A stretch of DNA of 64,000 bases, taken from contig NZ_JABGCJ010000005.1 in NCBI RefSeq assembly GCF_019799965.1, forward strand, positions 1-64,000, given 5' to 3'. Position numbers and translations under genes: made by a program. Source of the DNA: Modestobacter italicus. Its GTDB lineage: Bacteria > Actinomycetota > Actinomycetes > Mycobacteriales > Geodermatophilaceae. Below the pieces are notes generated by a model that made no database searches, had not been told where the DNA came from, and was given only the letters and a program-made list of their open reading frames with translations. Shown in pieces: positions 16,537-28,879 of the stretch (its first letter is position 1; every line of letters begins with the position of its first letter).

Positions 16537-17667
16537 GCAGCGTCCGCTGGCCGACCGCCGGATCGCCGAGGTGCTGGCCACCAGCACCGGGGGGGTCGGC
16601 ACCCACCTGCGGTCGGTGCTGCCCGCCCTGGGCCGGGCCGGAGCCGCGGTGCGGGTGTGCGGCCCGCAGGCCACCGAGGAGCTGTTCGGGTTCACCGCCA
16701 CCGGCGCCGACTTCCGGGCGGTGGGCATCTCCGCCGGGCTCGCCCCCGCCGCCGACCTGCGCGCGGTGCTCGCGCTGCGCCGGGCCACCCGCGGCGCCGA
16801 CCTGGTGCACGCCCACGGCCTGCGCGCCGGACTGGTCGCCGCCATGGCCCGCCGGCTGGCCGGGCAGCGCCGCCGTCCGCTGGTGCTGACCCTGCACAAC
16901 GCGCTGCCCGAGGGCGGCGGGCTGCGCCGCCGGGTGCTGCAGGCGGCCGAGCGGGCCACGATCCGCGGCGCGGACGTGGTGCTGGCCGCCTCCGGTGACC
17001 TGGCCGGCAACGCCCGCCGGCTGGGCGCCTCCGACGTGCGGGTCGCCCCCGTCTCCGCCCCGCCACTGCGCCCGGCCGAGCGGGCCCGCCCCGACGTCCG
17101 CCGCGAGATCGGCCTCGACGACGACGTCCGGCCGCTGGTGGTGGCCGTCGGCCGGCTGCACCCGCAGAAGGGCTACTCCCTGCTGCTGGACGCCGTCTCC
17201 CGCTGGGCCGACGACCCGCGGCTGCGCCCCACCCCGCTGGTGGCCATCGCCGGGGACGGTCCGTTGCACGACGAGCTCGCCGGCCGGATCGCCGCCGAGC
17301 GGCTGCCCGTCGTCCTGCTCGGGCGGCGCACCGACGTCGCCGACCTGCTGGGCGCGGCGGACGTGTGCGTGCTGCCCTCGGTCTGGGAGGCGCGGTCGCT
17401 GACCGCGCAGGAGGCGCTGCGCGCCGGGGTGCCGCTGGTCGCCACCGCCGTCGGCGGGATCCCCGAGCTGGTCGGGGACGCCGCCGAGCTCGTCCCGTAC
17501 GGGGACGCCGCGGCGCTGGCCGACGCCGTCGCCGACGTGCTCACCGACCCCGCGCGGATCGCCCGGCTCGGTGCGGCCGGCCCCCGCCGGGCGGCCACCT
17601 GGCCCGACGAGGCGGCCACCGCCGCCCAGCTGGTCGAGCTGTACCGGGAGCTGCTCGGGCCGCGGCG

Positions 17668-17671
<4 letters not shown>
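16529..17671 (+). CDS. Glycosyltransferase family 4 protein
   Basis: 380-residue GT-B glycosyltransferase. The N-terminal part has the glycine-rich acceptor loop STGGVGTHLRSVLPAL (residues 17-32); the C-terminal nucleotide-sugar domain has VAVGRLHPQKGYSLLLDAV, IAGDGPLHDEL, and the E-x7-E region VWEARSLTAQEALRAGVPLVATAVGGIPEL (about 285-315). It is cytoplasmic, using an NDP-sugar donor; the acceptor is unknown but likely a lipid-linked sugar given the neighbours. ATG 16529 lies inside the flippase gene's last codons. Confidence 0.9.
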
Positions 17672-21780
<4,109 letters not shown>

Positions 21781-21781
<1 letters not shown>

Positions 21782-21867
21782 TGAGCGACGCGAGGACGAC
21801 GGGCGAGCGAGCACCGCAGGGAGCGCCGGTGACCGAGGAGCGGGACGAGTCCGGAGTCGAGCAGTGA
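21781..21867 (+). CDS. Bridging mini-ORF (28 aa) between pyrG and nudix gene
   Basis: A 28-codon hydrophilic ORF (MSDARTTGERAPQG at the N terminus). Its ATG shares one base with the pyrG stop and its TGA overlaps the next gene's GTG. It resembles in layout the mini-ORF between tlyA and nadK. There is no Shine-Dalgarno before it, so it would rely on reinitiation. Confidence 0.35.
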
Positions 21868-22448
21868 GTCACGCCTACGAGGTGCTGGCCTCCGAGGAGG
21901 TCTACGCCGGCCGGGTCATCTCGCTGCGCAAGGACACCGTGGCCATGCCCGGTGGCGGGGACAGCGTGCGCGAGGTCGTGCACCACGGCGGTGCCGTCGG
22001 CATCGTCGCCCTCGACGACGAGGACCGCGTGGTCATGCTCCGGCAGTACCGCCACCCGATCGGGGAGCACCTGTGGGAGGTGCCGGCCGGGCTGCTCGAC
22101 GTCGAGGGCGAGGCGCCGGTGGACGCCGCCCGGCGCGAGCTGGCCGAGGAGGTGCAGCTGCACGCCGACCGGTGGTCGCTGCTGACCACCCACCACCCCT
22201 CGCCGGGCTTCTGCGACGAGAAGGTGCTGCTCTACCTGGCCGAGGGGCTCAGCGAGGTCGCCCGCCCCGAGGGCTTCGTGGTGGAGCACGAGGAGCTGGA
22301 CATGACCGTGCAGCGGGTGCCGCTGGCCGAGGCCGTGCAGTGGGTCTTCGACGGCACGATCCGCAACTCGCTGGCCGCGATCGGGGTGCTCGCCGCCGCG
22401 CAGGTGCGCGCCACGGCGCCGCAGCTGCGCCCGCTCGACGCGGTCTGA
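21864..22448 (+). CDS. Nudix hydrolase, ADP-ribose pyrophosphatase type
   Basis: 194-residue Nudix protein. The catalytic box lies at about residues 76-98 (PAGLLDVEGEAPVDAARREL then AEEV), with the glycine-rich lead-in WEVPAGLLD typical of ADP-ribose pyrophosphatases, and YRHPIGEHLWE just before it. Family members hydrolyse ADP-ribose to AMP and ribose 5-phosphate. The pyrG-nudix-xerD neighbourhood is conserved in actinobacteria. GTG 21864 overlaps the mini-ORF stop. Confidence 0.92.
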   Translation: MSHAYEVLASEEVYAGRVISLRKDTVAMPGGGDSVREVVHHGGAVGIVALDDEDRVVMLRQYRHPIGEHLWEVPAGLLDVEGEAPVDAARRELAEEVQLHADRWSLLTTHHPSPGFCDEKVLLYLAEGLSEVARPEGFVVEHEELDMTVQRVPLAEAVQWVFDGTIRNSLAAIGVLAAAQVRATAPQLRPLDAV

Positions 22449-22470
22449 GCGCGGAGACCCCTCCGCCGCA

Positions 22471-22500
22471 CGCCACCGCAGGCCCGGCGGCCGGGTGGCG
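22471..22500 (+). terminator. Possible terminator after the nudix gene
   Basis: CGCCACC and GGTGGCG pair across a 16-base GC-rich loop 23 bases after the nudix stop. There is no T tract. The gap to the next gene has no other notable signal. Confidence 0.4.
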
Positions 22501-22543
22501 TTCCGGCTTGCCCCCGGTGCGCCCCGCGGGCGAAGGTGGCCCG

Positions 22544-22957
22544 GTGCTGACACATGACCAGGCCCTGTCCCTGCTGCAGTCCGCCCGCGAGGAGTCGACG
22601 AAGCTCGGCGTCCCGATGTCCTTCGCCGTGATGGACCCCAGCGGCCACCTCGTCGCCTTCGTCCGGATGGACGGCGCCCCGTGGATCTCCGCCGAGGTCG
22701 CCCAGGGCAAGGCGTGGACGGCGGCTGCCTACGGGGCACCCAGCGCGGCGCAGAAGGCGAAGATGGAACCGATGCCGAACTTCGCCTCGGCGATCACCGC
22801 GATGACCCACGGGAAGTTCACCCCGCAGACCGGGGCGGTGCCGGTGTACTCCGACGGCACGCTGGTCGGGGCGCTGGGTGGCAGCGGCGGCACCGGTCAG
22901 CAGGACGAGGACGTCTGCGCCGCGGCCGTCACCGCCTGCGGCTACAGCACCGCCTGA
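22544..22957 (+). CDS. HbpS/GlcG-like heme-binding-family protein (DUF336)
   Basis: 137-residue protein of the GlcG/HbpS family: LTHDQALSLLQSAREES, MSFAVMDPSGHLVAFVRMDGAPWISAEVAQGKAWTAAAYG and GGVPVYSDG-like sequence AVPVYSDGTLVGALGGSGGTGQQDEDVCAAAV. Family members include an extracellular heme sensor (HbpS) and proteins of glycolate metabolism. No signal peptide is seen, so it is probably cytoplasmic. GTG 22544 is favoured because the family pattern starts immediately after it. Its 3' end overlaps the convergent frameshifted gene by 16 bases. Confidence 0.85.
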   Translation: MLTHDQALSLLQSAREESTKLGVPMSFAVMDPSGHLVAFVRMDGAPWISAEVAQGKAWTAAAYGAPSAAQKAKMEPMPNFASAITAMTHGKFTPQTGAVPVYSDGTLVGALGGSGGTGQQDEDVCAAAVTACGYSTA

Positions 22958-23585
22958 CCCGGGCCCGGCCGGCCGGGTGACCGCAGCCCGAGCCGGTCGA
23001 GCTCCAGTGCGGCGAGCGCACGCAGCGCGGCCGGGTCGCCCGCCCGCCACCCGGCCCCGGTGCCGGCGGGCAGGCGGGCCAGCTGGGGGAGGGGGGCGGT
23101 CGCCATCGCCCTCGCGGCCAGCAGCTCCAGGTCCGTGACCCCGTCCGCGCCCCGGCCGGTGAGCCGGTCGGCGGCGGCGGCCTCCCGCAGCCAGCGCAGC
23201 CGCCAGGGGAGCCAGCGCAGCAGCAGCCAGCCCACCGGGAGGACCACCAGGACGACGGCGAGCACGGCGGCCAGCGTCCGGGCGGCGTCCTCGGCGTCCT
23301 GACCGGCCCCGGTGACCGCGCCGCCTGCCTCGCCGAGGGCGTCGAACGGTGCGGCCAGCTCGTCGCCGACCAGCGGACGCCGTCGGCCGCGCCGGCCGCC
23401 GAGCCCATCGTGTCCGAGATCGACCGGCCGAGGTCGGCCAGCGACCGGCCCGGCTCGGCGAGCACGAGCACCGCGCCGTGCACCGCCCGGGCGGCCAGCA
23501 CCCACAGCACCGCCCACACCAGCAGCCCCAGGTCGGCGGCGAGCTGGCGGGTGCGGCGGTCGGGACGGTCCGCGTAGAGGCGCAT
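22942..23585 (-). pseudogene. Membrane protein gene with a single-base frameshift
   Basis: Read on the minus strand from ATG 23585, the first about 70 codons encode a credible membrane protein (MRLYADRPDRRTRQLAADLG then a hydrophobic segment). Near 23375 this frame turns into Trp/Cys/Ser/Arg-rich shadow sequence, while the adjacent frame becomes credible (LVGDELAAPFDALGEAGGAV, then VLAVVLVVLPVGWLLLRWLPWRLRWLREA) and runs to a TAG at 22942. One extra C after GGCGTC (around 23375) would give a continuous ADGVPLVGDEL and a roughly 214-residue protein with two membrane segments. This is either a true frameshift or a homopolymer sequencing error. Function is unknown. Confidence 0.8.
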
Positions 23586-23705
23586 CGGTCGGCTCCGTGG
23601 GTGGGGGACGGTCGGTCCCCGGCATGCTCCGGCACCGGACCGGGGACGGCGATCCGAGCAAGAACGGTCGGGCGCCGTGGCCCCGCCGGACGACAGACTC
23701 CCCGT

Positions 23706-24638
23706 GTGACCGAGCACCAGTCGACCGCCGGGCGAGACCGGCTGCGGGAACTGCTGGACGCCGTCCTGGCCGAGGACAACCGCACGCTCACCGCGATGGC
23801 CGGGGACGCGTACGCCTCGCCCTGGCACTTCACCCGCCAGGTGAGCCGGGGCGCCGGGGAGTCACCGGTGGCGCTGCGCCGCCGGGTGGAGCTGGAGCGC
23901 GCGGCCTGGCAGCTGCGCCAGGGGGCCGGCGTCACCGACGTCGCCTTCGCCGCCGGCTACGAGTCGGTGGAGGGCTTCAGCCGCGCGTTCACCCGGGCCT
24001 TCGGTCGCACCCCGGGCCGGCCGGCCCCGGCACGGTCCCGCACCGACCACTGGCTGCCCGCGCCGAACGGCATCCACTTCCACCCGCCCACCTCGCTGTG
24101 GGTCGCCGACCCACCGCAGGGCCGGGGCGGTGACGAGGTGACGGCGCTGCTGGTGCACCACGACCTCGAGGACACCCGCGCGCTGCTGGTCACCGCCGCG
24201 GAGCTGCCCGAGGAGGAGTACCGGCGGGTGCGCGACCGCGAGCTGCAGGTGCTGCCCTGGGACGGGCCGGAGGGGACGCTGGCCACGCTGCTGGAGCACC
24301 AGGTCTGGACCACCGAGGTGTGGCTGGCCTCGGTGGAGGGCGCCGACCACCCGCACCGTGGCGCCGACGACCCGGCGGCGCTGCTGGCCCGGCACGACGA
24401 GGCGGCGCCCCGCTGGCTGGCGTTCGTGCGCGACGTGTCCCGCCGCGGCGCGTGGGGTGACCGGCTGGTCGACGCGCTGTGCGACCCGCCGGAGAGCTTC
24501 GTGCTCAGCAGCGTCGTCGCCCACGTGCTGACCTACGGCGCGCACCGGCGGCAGCTGGCCCGGCACTGGCTCCGCACCACCGGCGTCGCCGTCGACGCCG
24601 GTGACCCGATCGAGTGGCTGAGCAGGAGGAACCCGTGA
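23706..24638 (+). CDS. AraC-type HTH protein fused to a DinB-like domain
   Basis: 310-residue protein. The N-terminal 100 residues are an AraC/XylS DNA-binding domain (second helix-turn-helix VTDVAFAAGYESVEGFSRAFTRAFGRTPG). After a linker, residues about 140-310 form a helical DinB/YfiT-like domain with metal-ligand candidates: VHHDLEDTRALLV, TLLEHQVWTTEVWLASV and VVAHVLTYGAHRRQLARHWL. GTG 23706 is preceded at 6 bases by CAGACT, a possible leaderless promoter. The stop overlaps the next gene's GTG, so it probably regulates or is co-expressed with the reductase. Confidence 0.82.
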   Translation: MTEHQSTAGRDRLRELLDAVLAEDNRTLTAMAGDAYASPWHFTRQVSRGAGESPVALRRRVELERAAWQLRQGAGVTDVAFAAGYESVEGFSRAFTRAFGRTPGRPAPARSRTDHWLPAPNGIHFHPPTSLWVADPPQGRGGDEVTALLVHHDLEDTRALLVTAAELPEEEYRRVRDRELQVLPWDGPEGTLATLLEHQVWTTEVWLASVEGADHPHRGADDPAALLARHDEAAPRWLAFVRDVSRRGAWGDRLVDALCDPPESFVLSSVVAHVLTYGAHRRQLARHWLRTTGVAVDAGDPIEWLSRRNP

Positions 24639-25174
24639 CCCGCACCGTCTACTACACCGCCACCTCGCTGGACGGCTTCATCGCCACCGCCGAGCACTCG
24701 CTGGACTGGCTGCTGAGCCGGGAGAACGACCCCGGCGGGCCGATGGGGTACGACGGCTTCATCACCGGGATCGGTGCCGCGGCCATGGGGGCGACGACCT
24801 ACCTGTGGGTCCGCGAGCACGACCCCGACTGGCTGCCGGACCGGCCCACCTGGGTGTTCACCCACCGCGACCTCACGCCACCGCCGGGGGCCGACGTCCG
24901 GTTCACCGCCGACGACCCGGCCCGGGTGCACGCGGCGATGGTCGAGGCCGCGGCGGGCAAGGACGTCTGGGTGATGGGCGGCGGTGACCTGGCCGGCCAG
25001 TTCGCCGACCGCGGGCTGCTGGACGAGGTGGTGGTCGCCATCGCCCCGGTGACCCTGGGCGGTGGCGCGCCGCTGCTGCCCCGCCACGTCGAGCTGGAGG
25101 TCCGGGAGACCGCGCGCAACGGCGAGTTCGTCTGCGTGCGCCTCGCCGTCCGGCGGACGCCGGCCGCGGCCTGA
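24635..25174 (+). CDS. RibD C-terminal / dihydrofolate-reductase-like protein
   Basis: 179-residue protein of the RibD C-terminal-domain family (YyaP/YwjB type): N-terminal TVYYTATSLDGFIAT, AAAMGATTYLW, and the nucleotide loop DVWVMGGGDLAGQFADRGLLDEVVVAIAPVTLGGGAPLL. The family shares the NADPH-binding fold of DHFR; the substrate is unknown. GTG 24635 is preceded by AGGAGGA and overlaps the upstream AraC-type gene's stop (GTGA). Confidence 0.88.
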   Translation: MTRTVYYTATSLDGFIATAEHSLDWLLSRENDPGGPMGYDGFITGIGAAAMGATTYLWVREHDPDWLPDRPTWVFTHRDLTPPPGADVRFTADDPARVHAAMVEAAAGKDVWVMGGGDLAGQFADRGLLDEVVVAIAPVTLGGGAPLLPRHVELEVRETARNGEFVCVRLAVRRTPAAA

Positions 25175-25206
25175 CGCCGGGTGGGCCCACCGCACGGCGA
25201 CCGGGG

Positions 25207-26079
25207 TCAGCGGCCGATCCGGTCGAGCTCGGCGAGGTCGTCGTCGGACAGCTGGAGCCCCGCGCCGGCCACGTTCTCCCGCAGGTGCGCCACCGACGAG
25301 GTGCCGGGGATCAGCAGCACGTTCGGCGACCGCTGCAGCAGCCAGGCGAGGGCGACCGACATCGGCGACGAGCCGGTCCGGTCGGCGACCGCGGAGAGCG
25401 CCGCGGACTGCAGGGGGCTGAACCCGCCGAGCGGGAAGAACGGCACGTAGGCGATGCCGGCGGCCGCGAGGTCGTCGATCAGCTCGTCATCGGTGCGGTG
25501 GGCGAGGTTGTACACGTTCTGCACGGCGACGACGGGCGCGATGGACCGGGCCTCGGCGACCTGCTCGGCCGTCGCGTTGCTCACGCCGAGGTGCCGGACC
25601 AGGCCCTGTCGCTGCAGCTCGACCAGCGTCTCGAACGGCTCGGCGAGCGAGCCAGGCTGGGGTCCGGAGGCATCGCCCAGCCTCAGGTACACCAGGTCGA
25701 GCACCTCCAGCCCGAGCGTGTCCAGGTCGTCCTGCACCTGACGCCGGACGTCGGCGGGCCGCCTGGCGACGGGCCAGCCACCGGCGGCGTCCCGGGTCGC
25801 ACCGACCTTGGTCCCGATGTGCAGCTGCCCGGGGTACGGGTGCAGGGCCTCGCGGATCAGCTCGTTGGTGACCTTCGGCCCGTAGGCGCCACTGGTGTCG
25901 ATGTGGGTGATGCCGAGGTCGACCGCCTCGCGGAGGACGGCGAGCGCGCCGTCGCGGTCGGCCGGCGGGCCCATGACGCCGGGGCCGGCGAGCTGCATGA
26001 CGCCGAAGCCGAACCGGGTGAGGACCAGGTCGCCCATGGTCCAGCTGCCGCCGGGGAGGGACGTGGAGAGCGTGGTCAT
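25207..26079 (-). CDS. Aldo/keto reductase
   Basis: 290-residue NADPH-dependent oxidoreductase of the AKR fold: GFGVMQLAGPGVMGPP, GITHIDTSGAYGPKVTNELIREAL (catalytic Asp and Tyr), then IGTKVG, LGVSNATAEQVAEA, VQNVYNL and a C-terminal cofactor region LIPGTSSVAHLRENV. The substrate cannot be told from the sequence. It is transcribed divergently from an HxlR regulator gene across a 126-base gap, a common regulator-target arrangement. Confidence 0.92.
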   Translation of the reverse strand: MTTLSTSLPGGSWTMGDLVLTRFGFGVMQLAGPGVMGPPADRDGALAVLREAVDLGITHIDTSGAYGPKVTNELIREALHPYPGQLHIGTKVGATRDAAGGWPVARRPADVRRQVQDDLDTLGLEVLDLVYLRLGDASGPQPGSLAEPFETLVELQRQGLVRHLGVSNATAEQVAEARSIAPVVAVQNVYNLAHRTDDELIDDLAAAGIAYVPFFPLGGFSPLQSAALSAVADRTGSSPMSVALAWLLQRSPNVLLIPGTSSVAHLRENVAGAGLQLSDDDLAELDRIGR

Positions 26080-26205
26080 GTCCTGCCTTCTCGGGTGAGG
26101 TGGTGGTGCCGGGTGACTCCCAGGGAGAGAGTGGTGGCCGGACTCCCCATCAGGAAGCAGGCACCTGGAAGTGCGTAGGTCACCCAGGAGGAAGAGGGGC
26201 GCGGG
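26080..26205. promoter_or_regulatory. Divergent control region, aldo/keto reductase and HxlR regulator
   Basis: The 126-base gap carries a near-palindrome CAGGCACCTG (about 26159-26168) flanked by GGAAG on both sides, a possible operator for the HxlR protein. A GAGGAAGAGGGG ribosome-binding site precedes the HxlR ATG. Promoter hexamers are not clear. Confidence 0.35.
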
Positions 26206-26649
26206 ATGGCCACGATGACGGCGGCCCAGCAGCGGGCGCAGAGCAAGGCGGAGTACGACGCGTTCCTCGCGGGGTGTCCGAGCCGCCAGCTGCTCGACCG
26301 GATCTCCGACAAGTGGGTCACCCTGGTCCTGGCCGCGCTCGGCACCGGCGGCCCACACTCCGACGGCGGCCCGTGCAGCGGTGAGCCCCGGGCGATGCGG
26401 TACTCCGAGCTCTCCCGCCAGCTGGCCGGCGTGAGCCAGAAGATGCTCACCCAGACGCTCCGCTCGCTGGAACGGGACGGCCTGCTCACCCGCACCGTGA
26501 CGCCGACCGTGCCGGTCACCGTCTCCTACGAGCTCACCGACCTGGGGCTGTCGCTGTACGAGACGATCCGCGGGGTCAAGGCCTGGGCGCAGTTGCACAT
26601 GGACGAGGTGCTCGCCCGGCGGGCGGAGTACGACGACCGGCTCGCCTGA
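26206..26649 (+). CDS. HxlR-family transcriptional regulator
   Basis: 147-residue winged-helix regulator. Family signature: a Cys near the N terminus (GCPSRQLLDRISDKWVTLVLAAL), then MRYSELSRQLAGVSQKMLTQTLRSLERDGLLTR and YELTDLGLSLYETI. In relatives the single N-proximal Cys senses aldehydes or oxidants. A short insertion (GGPHSDGGPCSGEPRA) adds a second Cys. ATG 26206 is used; ATG 26215 is possible. Divergent placement suggests it controls the aldo/keto reductase gene. Confidence 0.9.
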   Translation: MATMTAAQQRAQSKAEYDAFLAGCPSRQLLDRISDKWVTLVLAALGTGGPHSDGGPCSGEPRAMRYSELSRQLAGVSQKMLTQTLRSLERDGLLTRTVTPTVPVTVSYELTDLGLSLYETIRGVKAWAQLHMDEVLARRAEYDDRLA

Positions 26650-26675
26650 CGCCGGCGACCGGCCGGACGTGGCCG

Positions 26676-26709
26676 TTGACACACCCCGGACGCCGTCCGT
26701 GCCTAGACT
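26676..26709 (+). promoter_or_regulatory. Putative ald promoter
   Basis: A perfect TTGACA lies at 26676-26681 and TAGACT at 26704-26709, but they are 22 bases apart, longer than the usual 17-19. Either element may act alone. The expected start would give an 85-base leader before the ald ATG. Confidence 0.4.
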
Positions 26710-26800
26710 CCGCCCGAGGCTGGCCCTGACCGGGCCGCCCAGACGCGGTGGCGCCACCGACACCCCGGTGGGTGCCCGCCGAGACCGGGGGTCGGTGGAG

Positions 26801-27916
26801 ATGCGGGTCGGAGTCGCCCGAGAGGTCAAGAACCGGGAGTACCGGGTCGCGCTCACCCCGTCCGGGGTGACCGAGCTGGTCGCCGCCGGGCACGAGGTGC
26901 TCGTCGAGCACGACGCGGGCGTCGGGTCGTCCATCCCGGACGCCGACTTCACCGCCGCCGGGGCGCGGATCGTGCCCACCGCCGACGACGTCTGGGGCGA
27001 GGCGGACCTGCTGCTGAAGGTCAAGGAGCCGATCGCCGAGGAGTTCGGCCGCATGCGGGCCGGGCAGACGCTCTTCACCTACCTGCACCTGGCCGCGTCC
27101 CGGGAGTGCACCGACGCCCTCCTCGCCTCGGGCACCACCGCGATCGCCTACGAGACGGTGCAGCTGGACAACGGGGCGCTGCCGCTGCTGGCCCCGATGA
27201 GCGAGGTCGCCGGCCGGATGGCGCCGCAGGTCGGCGCGCACACCCTGGAGCGGGCCTCCGGCGGCCGCGGGGTGCTGCTCGGTGGGGTCTCCGGCGTGCA
27301 CGCGGCGAAGGTCGTCGTCCTGGGCGCCGGGGTGTCGGGGATGAACGCGGCCACCATCGCCCTGGGCATGCAGGCCCAGGTCACCGTGCTGGACCGGGAC
27401 CTGGAGAAGCTGCGTGCCGCCGACCGGCTCTACCGCGGGCACCTGCAGACCGTGGCCTCCAACGCGCTGGAGGTGGAGCGGGCGGTGCTGGACGCCGACC
27501 TGGTCATCGGCGCCGTCCTGGTGCCCGGAGCGAAGGCCCCGACGCTGGTGAGCAACGAGCTGGTGTCGCGGATGAAGCCGGGCTCGGTGCTCGTCGACAT
27601 CGCCGTCGACCAGGGCGGCTGCTTCGAGGCAACCCGGCCCACCACCCACGACGACCCGACGTTCGGCGTGCACGAGTCGGTCTTCTACTGCGTGGCCAAC
27701 ATGCCCGGCGCCGTGCCGCACACCTCGACCTACGCCCTCACCAACGTCACGCTGCCCTACGTGCTGGCGCTGGCCAACTCGGGGACGGCGGCCGCGCTGA
27801 CCGCCGACCCGGCGCTGGCCCGGGGGGCGAACGTGGCCGGCGGGCAGCTGGTGCACGCCGGCGTCGCCGACGCGCACGCGCTGCCGTCGGTGCCCTGGCA
27901 GGAGGTGCTCTCCTGA
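26801..27916 (+). CDS. ald: Alanine dehydrogenase
   Basis: 371 residues, the usual length for this NAD-dependent enzyme converting L-alanine to pyruvate and ammonia. Signature [20 protein letters not shown], catalytic Lys in LLLKVKEP, His in FTYLHLAAS, the nucleotide-binding [15 protein letters not shown] (about 170-184) and [23 protein letters not shown] are all present. ATG 26801 follows GGTGGAG. The stop overlaps the non-standard CTG start of xerD. Confidence 0.97.
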   Translation: MRVGVAREVKNREYRVALTPSGVTELVAAGHEVLVEHDAGVGSSIPDADFTAAGARIVPTADDVWGEADLLLKVKEPIAEEFGRMRAGQTLFTYLHLAASRECTDALLASGTTAIAYETVQLDNGALPLLAPMSEVAGRMAPQVGAHTLERASGGRGVLLGGVSGVHAAKVVVLGAGVSGMNAATIALGMQAQVTVLDRDLEKLRAADRLYRGHLQTVASNALEVERAVLDADLVIGAVLVPGAKAPTLVSNELVSRMKPGSVLVDIAVDQGGCFEATRPTTHDDPTFGVHESVFYCVANMPGAVPHTSTYALTNVTLPYVLALANSGTAAALTADPALARGANVAGGQLVHAGVADAHALPSVPWQEVLS

Positions 27917-28872
27917 CGGCCGCGACGACCAGTGCCGGGCCCGACGTCGAGCGCACCGTCACCGGCTACCTGGACCACCTGACCGTCGAGCGCGGGCTGG
28001 CAGCCAACACCATCGCCTCCTACCGCCGTGACCTGCGCCGGTACGCCGAGTTCCTCGCCGCCGGCGGGGTGCGCGGGCTGGGCGAGGTGGGGGAGTCCGA
28101 CGTCGCGGCGTTCCTGACCGCGCTCCGGTCCGGCGACGAGGACCACCCACCGCTGTCGGCCACCTCGGCCGCGCGTGCCGTGGTCGCCGTCCGTGGCCTG
28201 CACCGGTTCGCCCTGCTCGACGGGCTGGTGACCGACGACGTGGCGGCCGAGGTGCGGCCACCGGCCCCGGCGCGGCGGCTGCCCAAGGCCATCCCGGTCG
28301 CCGACATCGAGGCGCTGCTGTCCGCCGCCGGCTCGGTCGAGGGGCCCCGCGGGCTGCGCGACCGCGCGCTGCTGGAGCTGCTCTACGGCACCGGCGCGCG
28401 GATCTCCGAGGCGGTCGGGCTGGCCGTCGACGACCTGGACCTCGGCTCGGCGGCCGTACGGCTGGCCGGCAAGGGCGGCAAGGAGCGCGTCGTCCCGGTC
28501 GGCAGCTACGCGGTCAAGGCCGTCGAGGACTACCTCGTGCGGGCCCGCCCGGCGCTGGCCGCGGCCTCCCCGCGCGGCGGCCGGAGCGGGGGAGCGCTGT
28601 TCCTCAACACCCGCGGCGGGCCGCTGTCCCGGCAGAGCGCCTGGTCGATCCTGCGCTCGGCCGCCGAGCGGGCCGGCATCTCCGCCGAGCTGTCGCCGCA
28701 CACGCTGCGGCACTCCTTCGCCACCCACCTGCTCGACGGCGGCGCCGACGTCCGGGTCGTGCAGGAGCTGCTCGGCCACGCCTCGGTGACCACGACGCAG
28801 GTCTACACGCTGGTCACCGTGGAGCGGCTGCGCGAGGTCTACGCCACCAGCCACCCCCGCGCGCTGCGCTGA
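27913..28872 (+). CDS. xerD: Tyrosine recombinase XerD (CTG start)
   Basis: 319-residue site-specific recombinase for chromosome-dimer resolution. The N-terminal SAM-like domain has [26 protein letters not shown]; the catalytic domain has Arg in [14 protein letters not shown], Lys in [51 protein letters not shown] with the terminal Tyr nucleophile. No ATG, GTG or TTG lies in frame near the domain start. CTG 27913 overlaps the ald stop (CTGA) and sits 7 bases after GGAGG (27901-27905), so a CTG start is likely. Being in the conserved pyrG-nudix-xerD-parA order, it is the housekeeping enzyme rather than a phage integrase. Confidence 0.92.
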   Translation: MTAATTSAGPDVERTVTGYLDHLTVERGLAANTIASYRRDLRRYAEFLAAGGVRGLGEVGESDVAAFLTALRSGDEDHPPLSATSAARAVVAVRGLHRFALLDGLVTDDVAAEVRPPAPARRLPKAIPVADIEALLSAAGSVEGPRGLRDRALLELLYGTGARISEAVGLAVDDLDLGSAAVRLAGKGGKERVVPVGSYAVKAVEDYLVRARPALAAASPRGGRSGGALFLNTRGGPLSRQSAWSILRSAAERAGISAELSPHTLRHSFATHLLDGGADVRVVQELLGHASVTTTQVYTLVTVERLREVYATSHPRALR

Positions 28873-28879
28873 GCTCGGC

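Noticed and set aside
14815-17010. 731-codon minus-strand frame over the flippase gene
   Set aside because: Antisense shadow with Arg/Gln/His-rich, domainless product; plus-strand MurJ-like and GT4 genes are well supported.
27913-28872. Phage or island integrase
   Set aside because: The recombinase lies in the conserved ald/pyrG-xerD-parA-scpA order and matches XerD; no attachment repeats or phage genes flank it.
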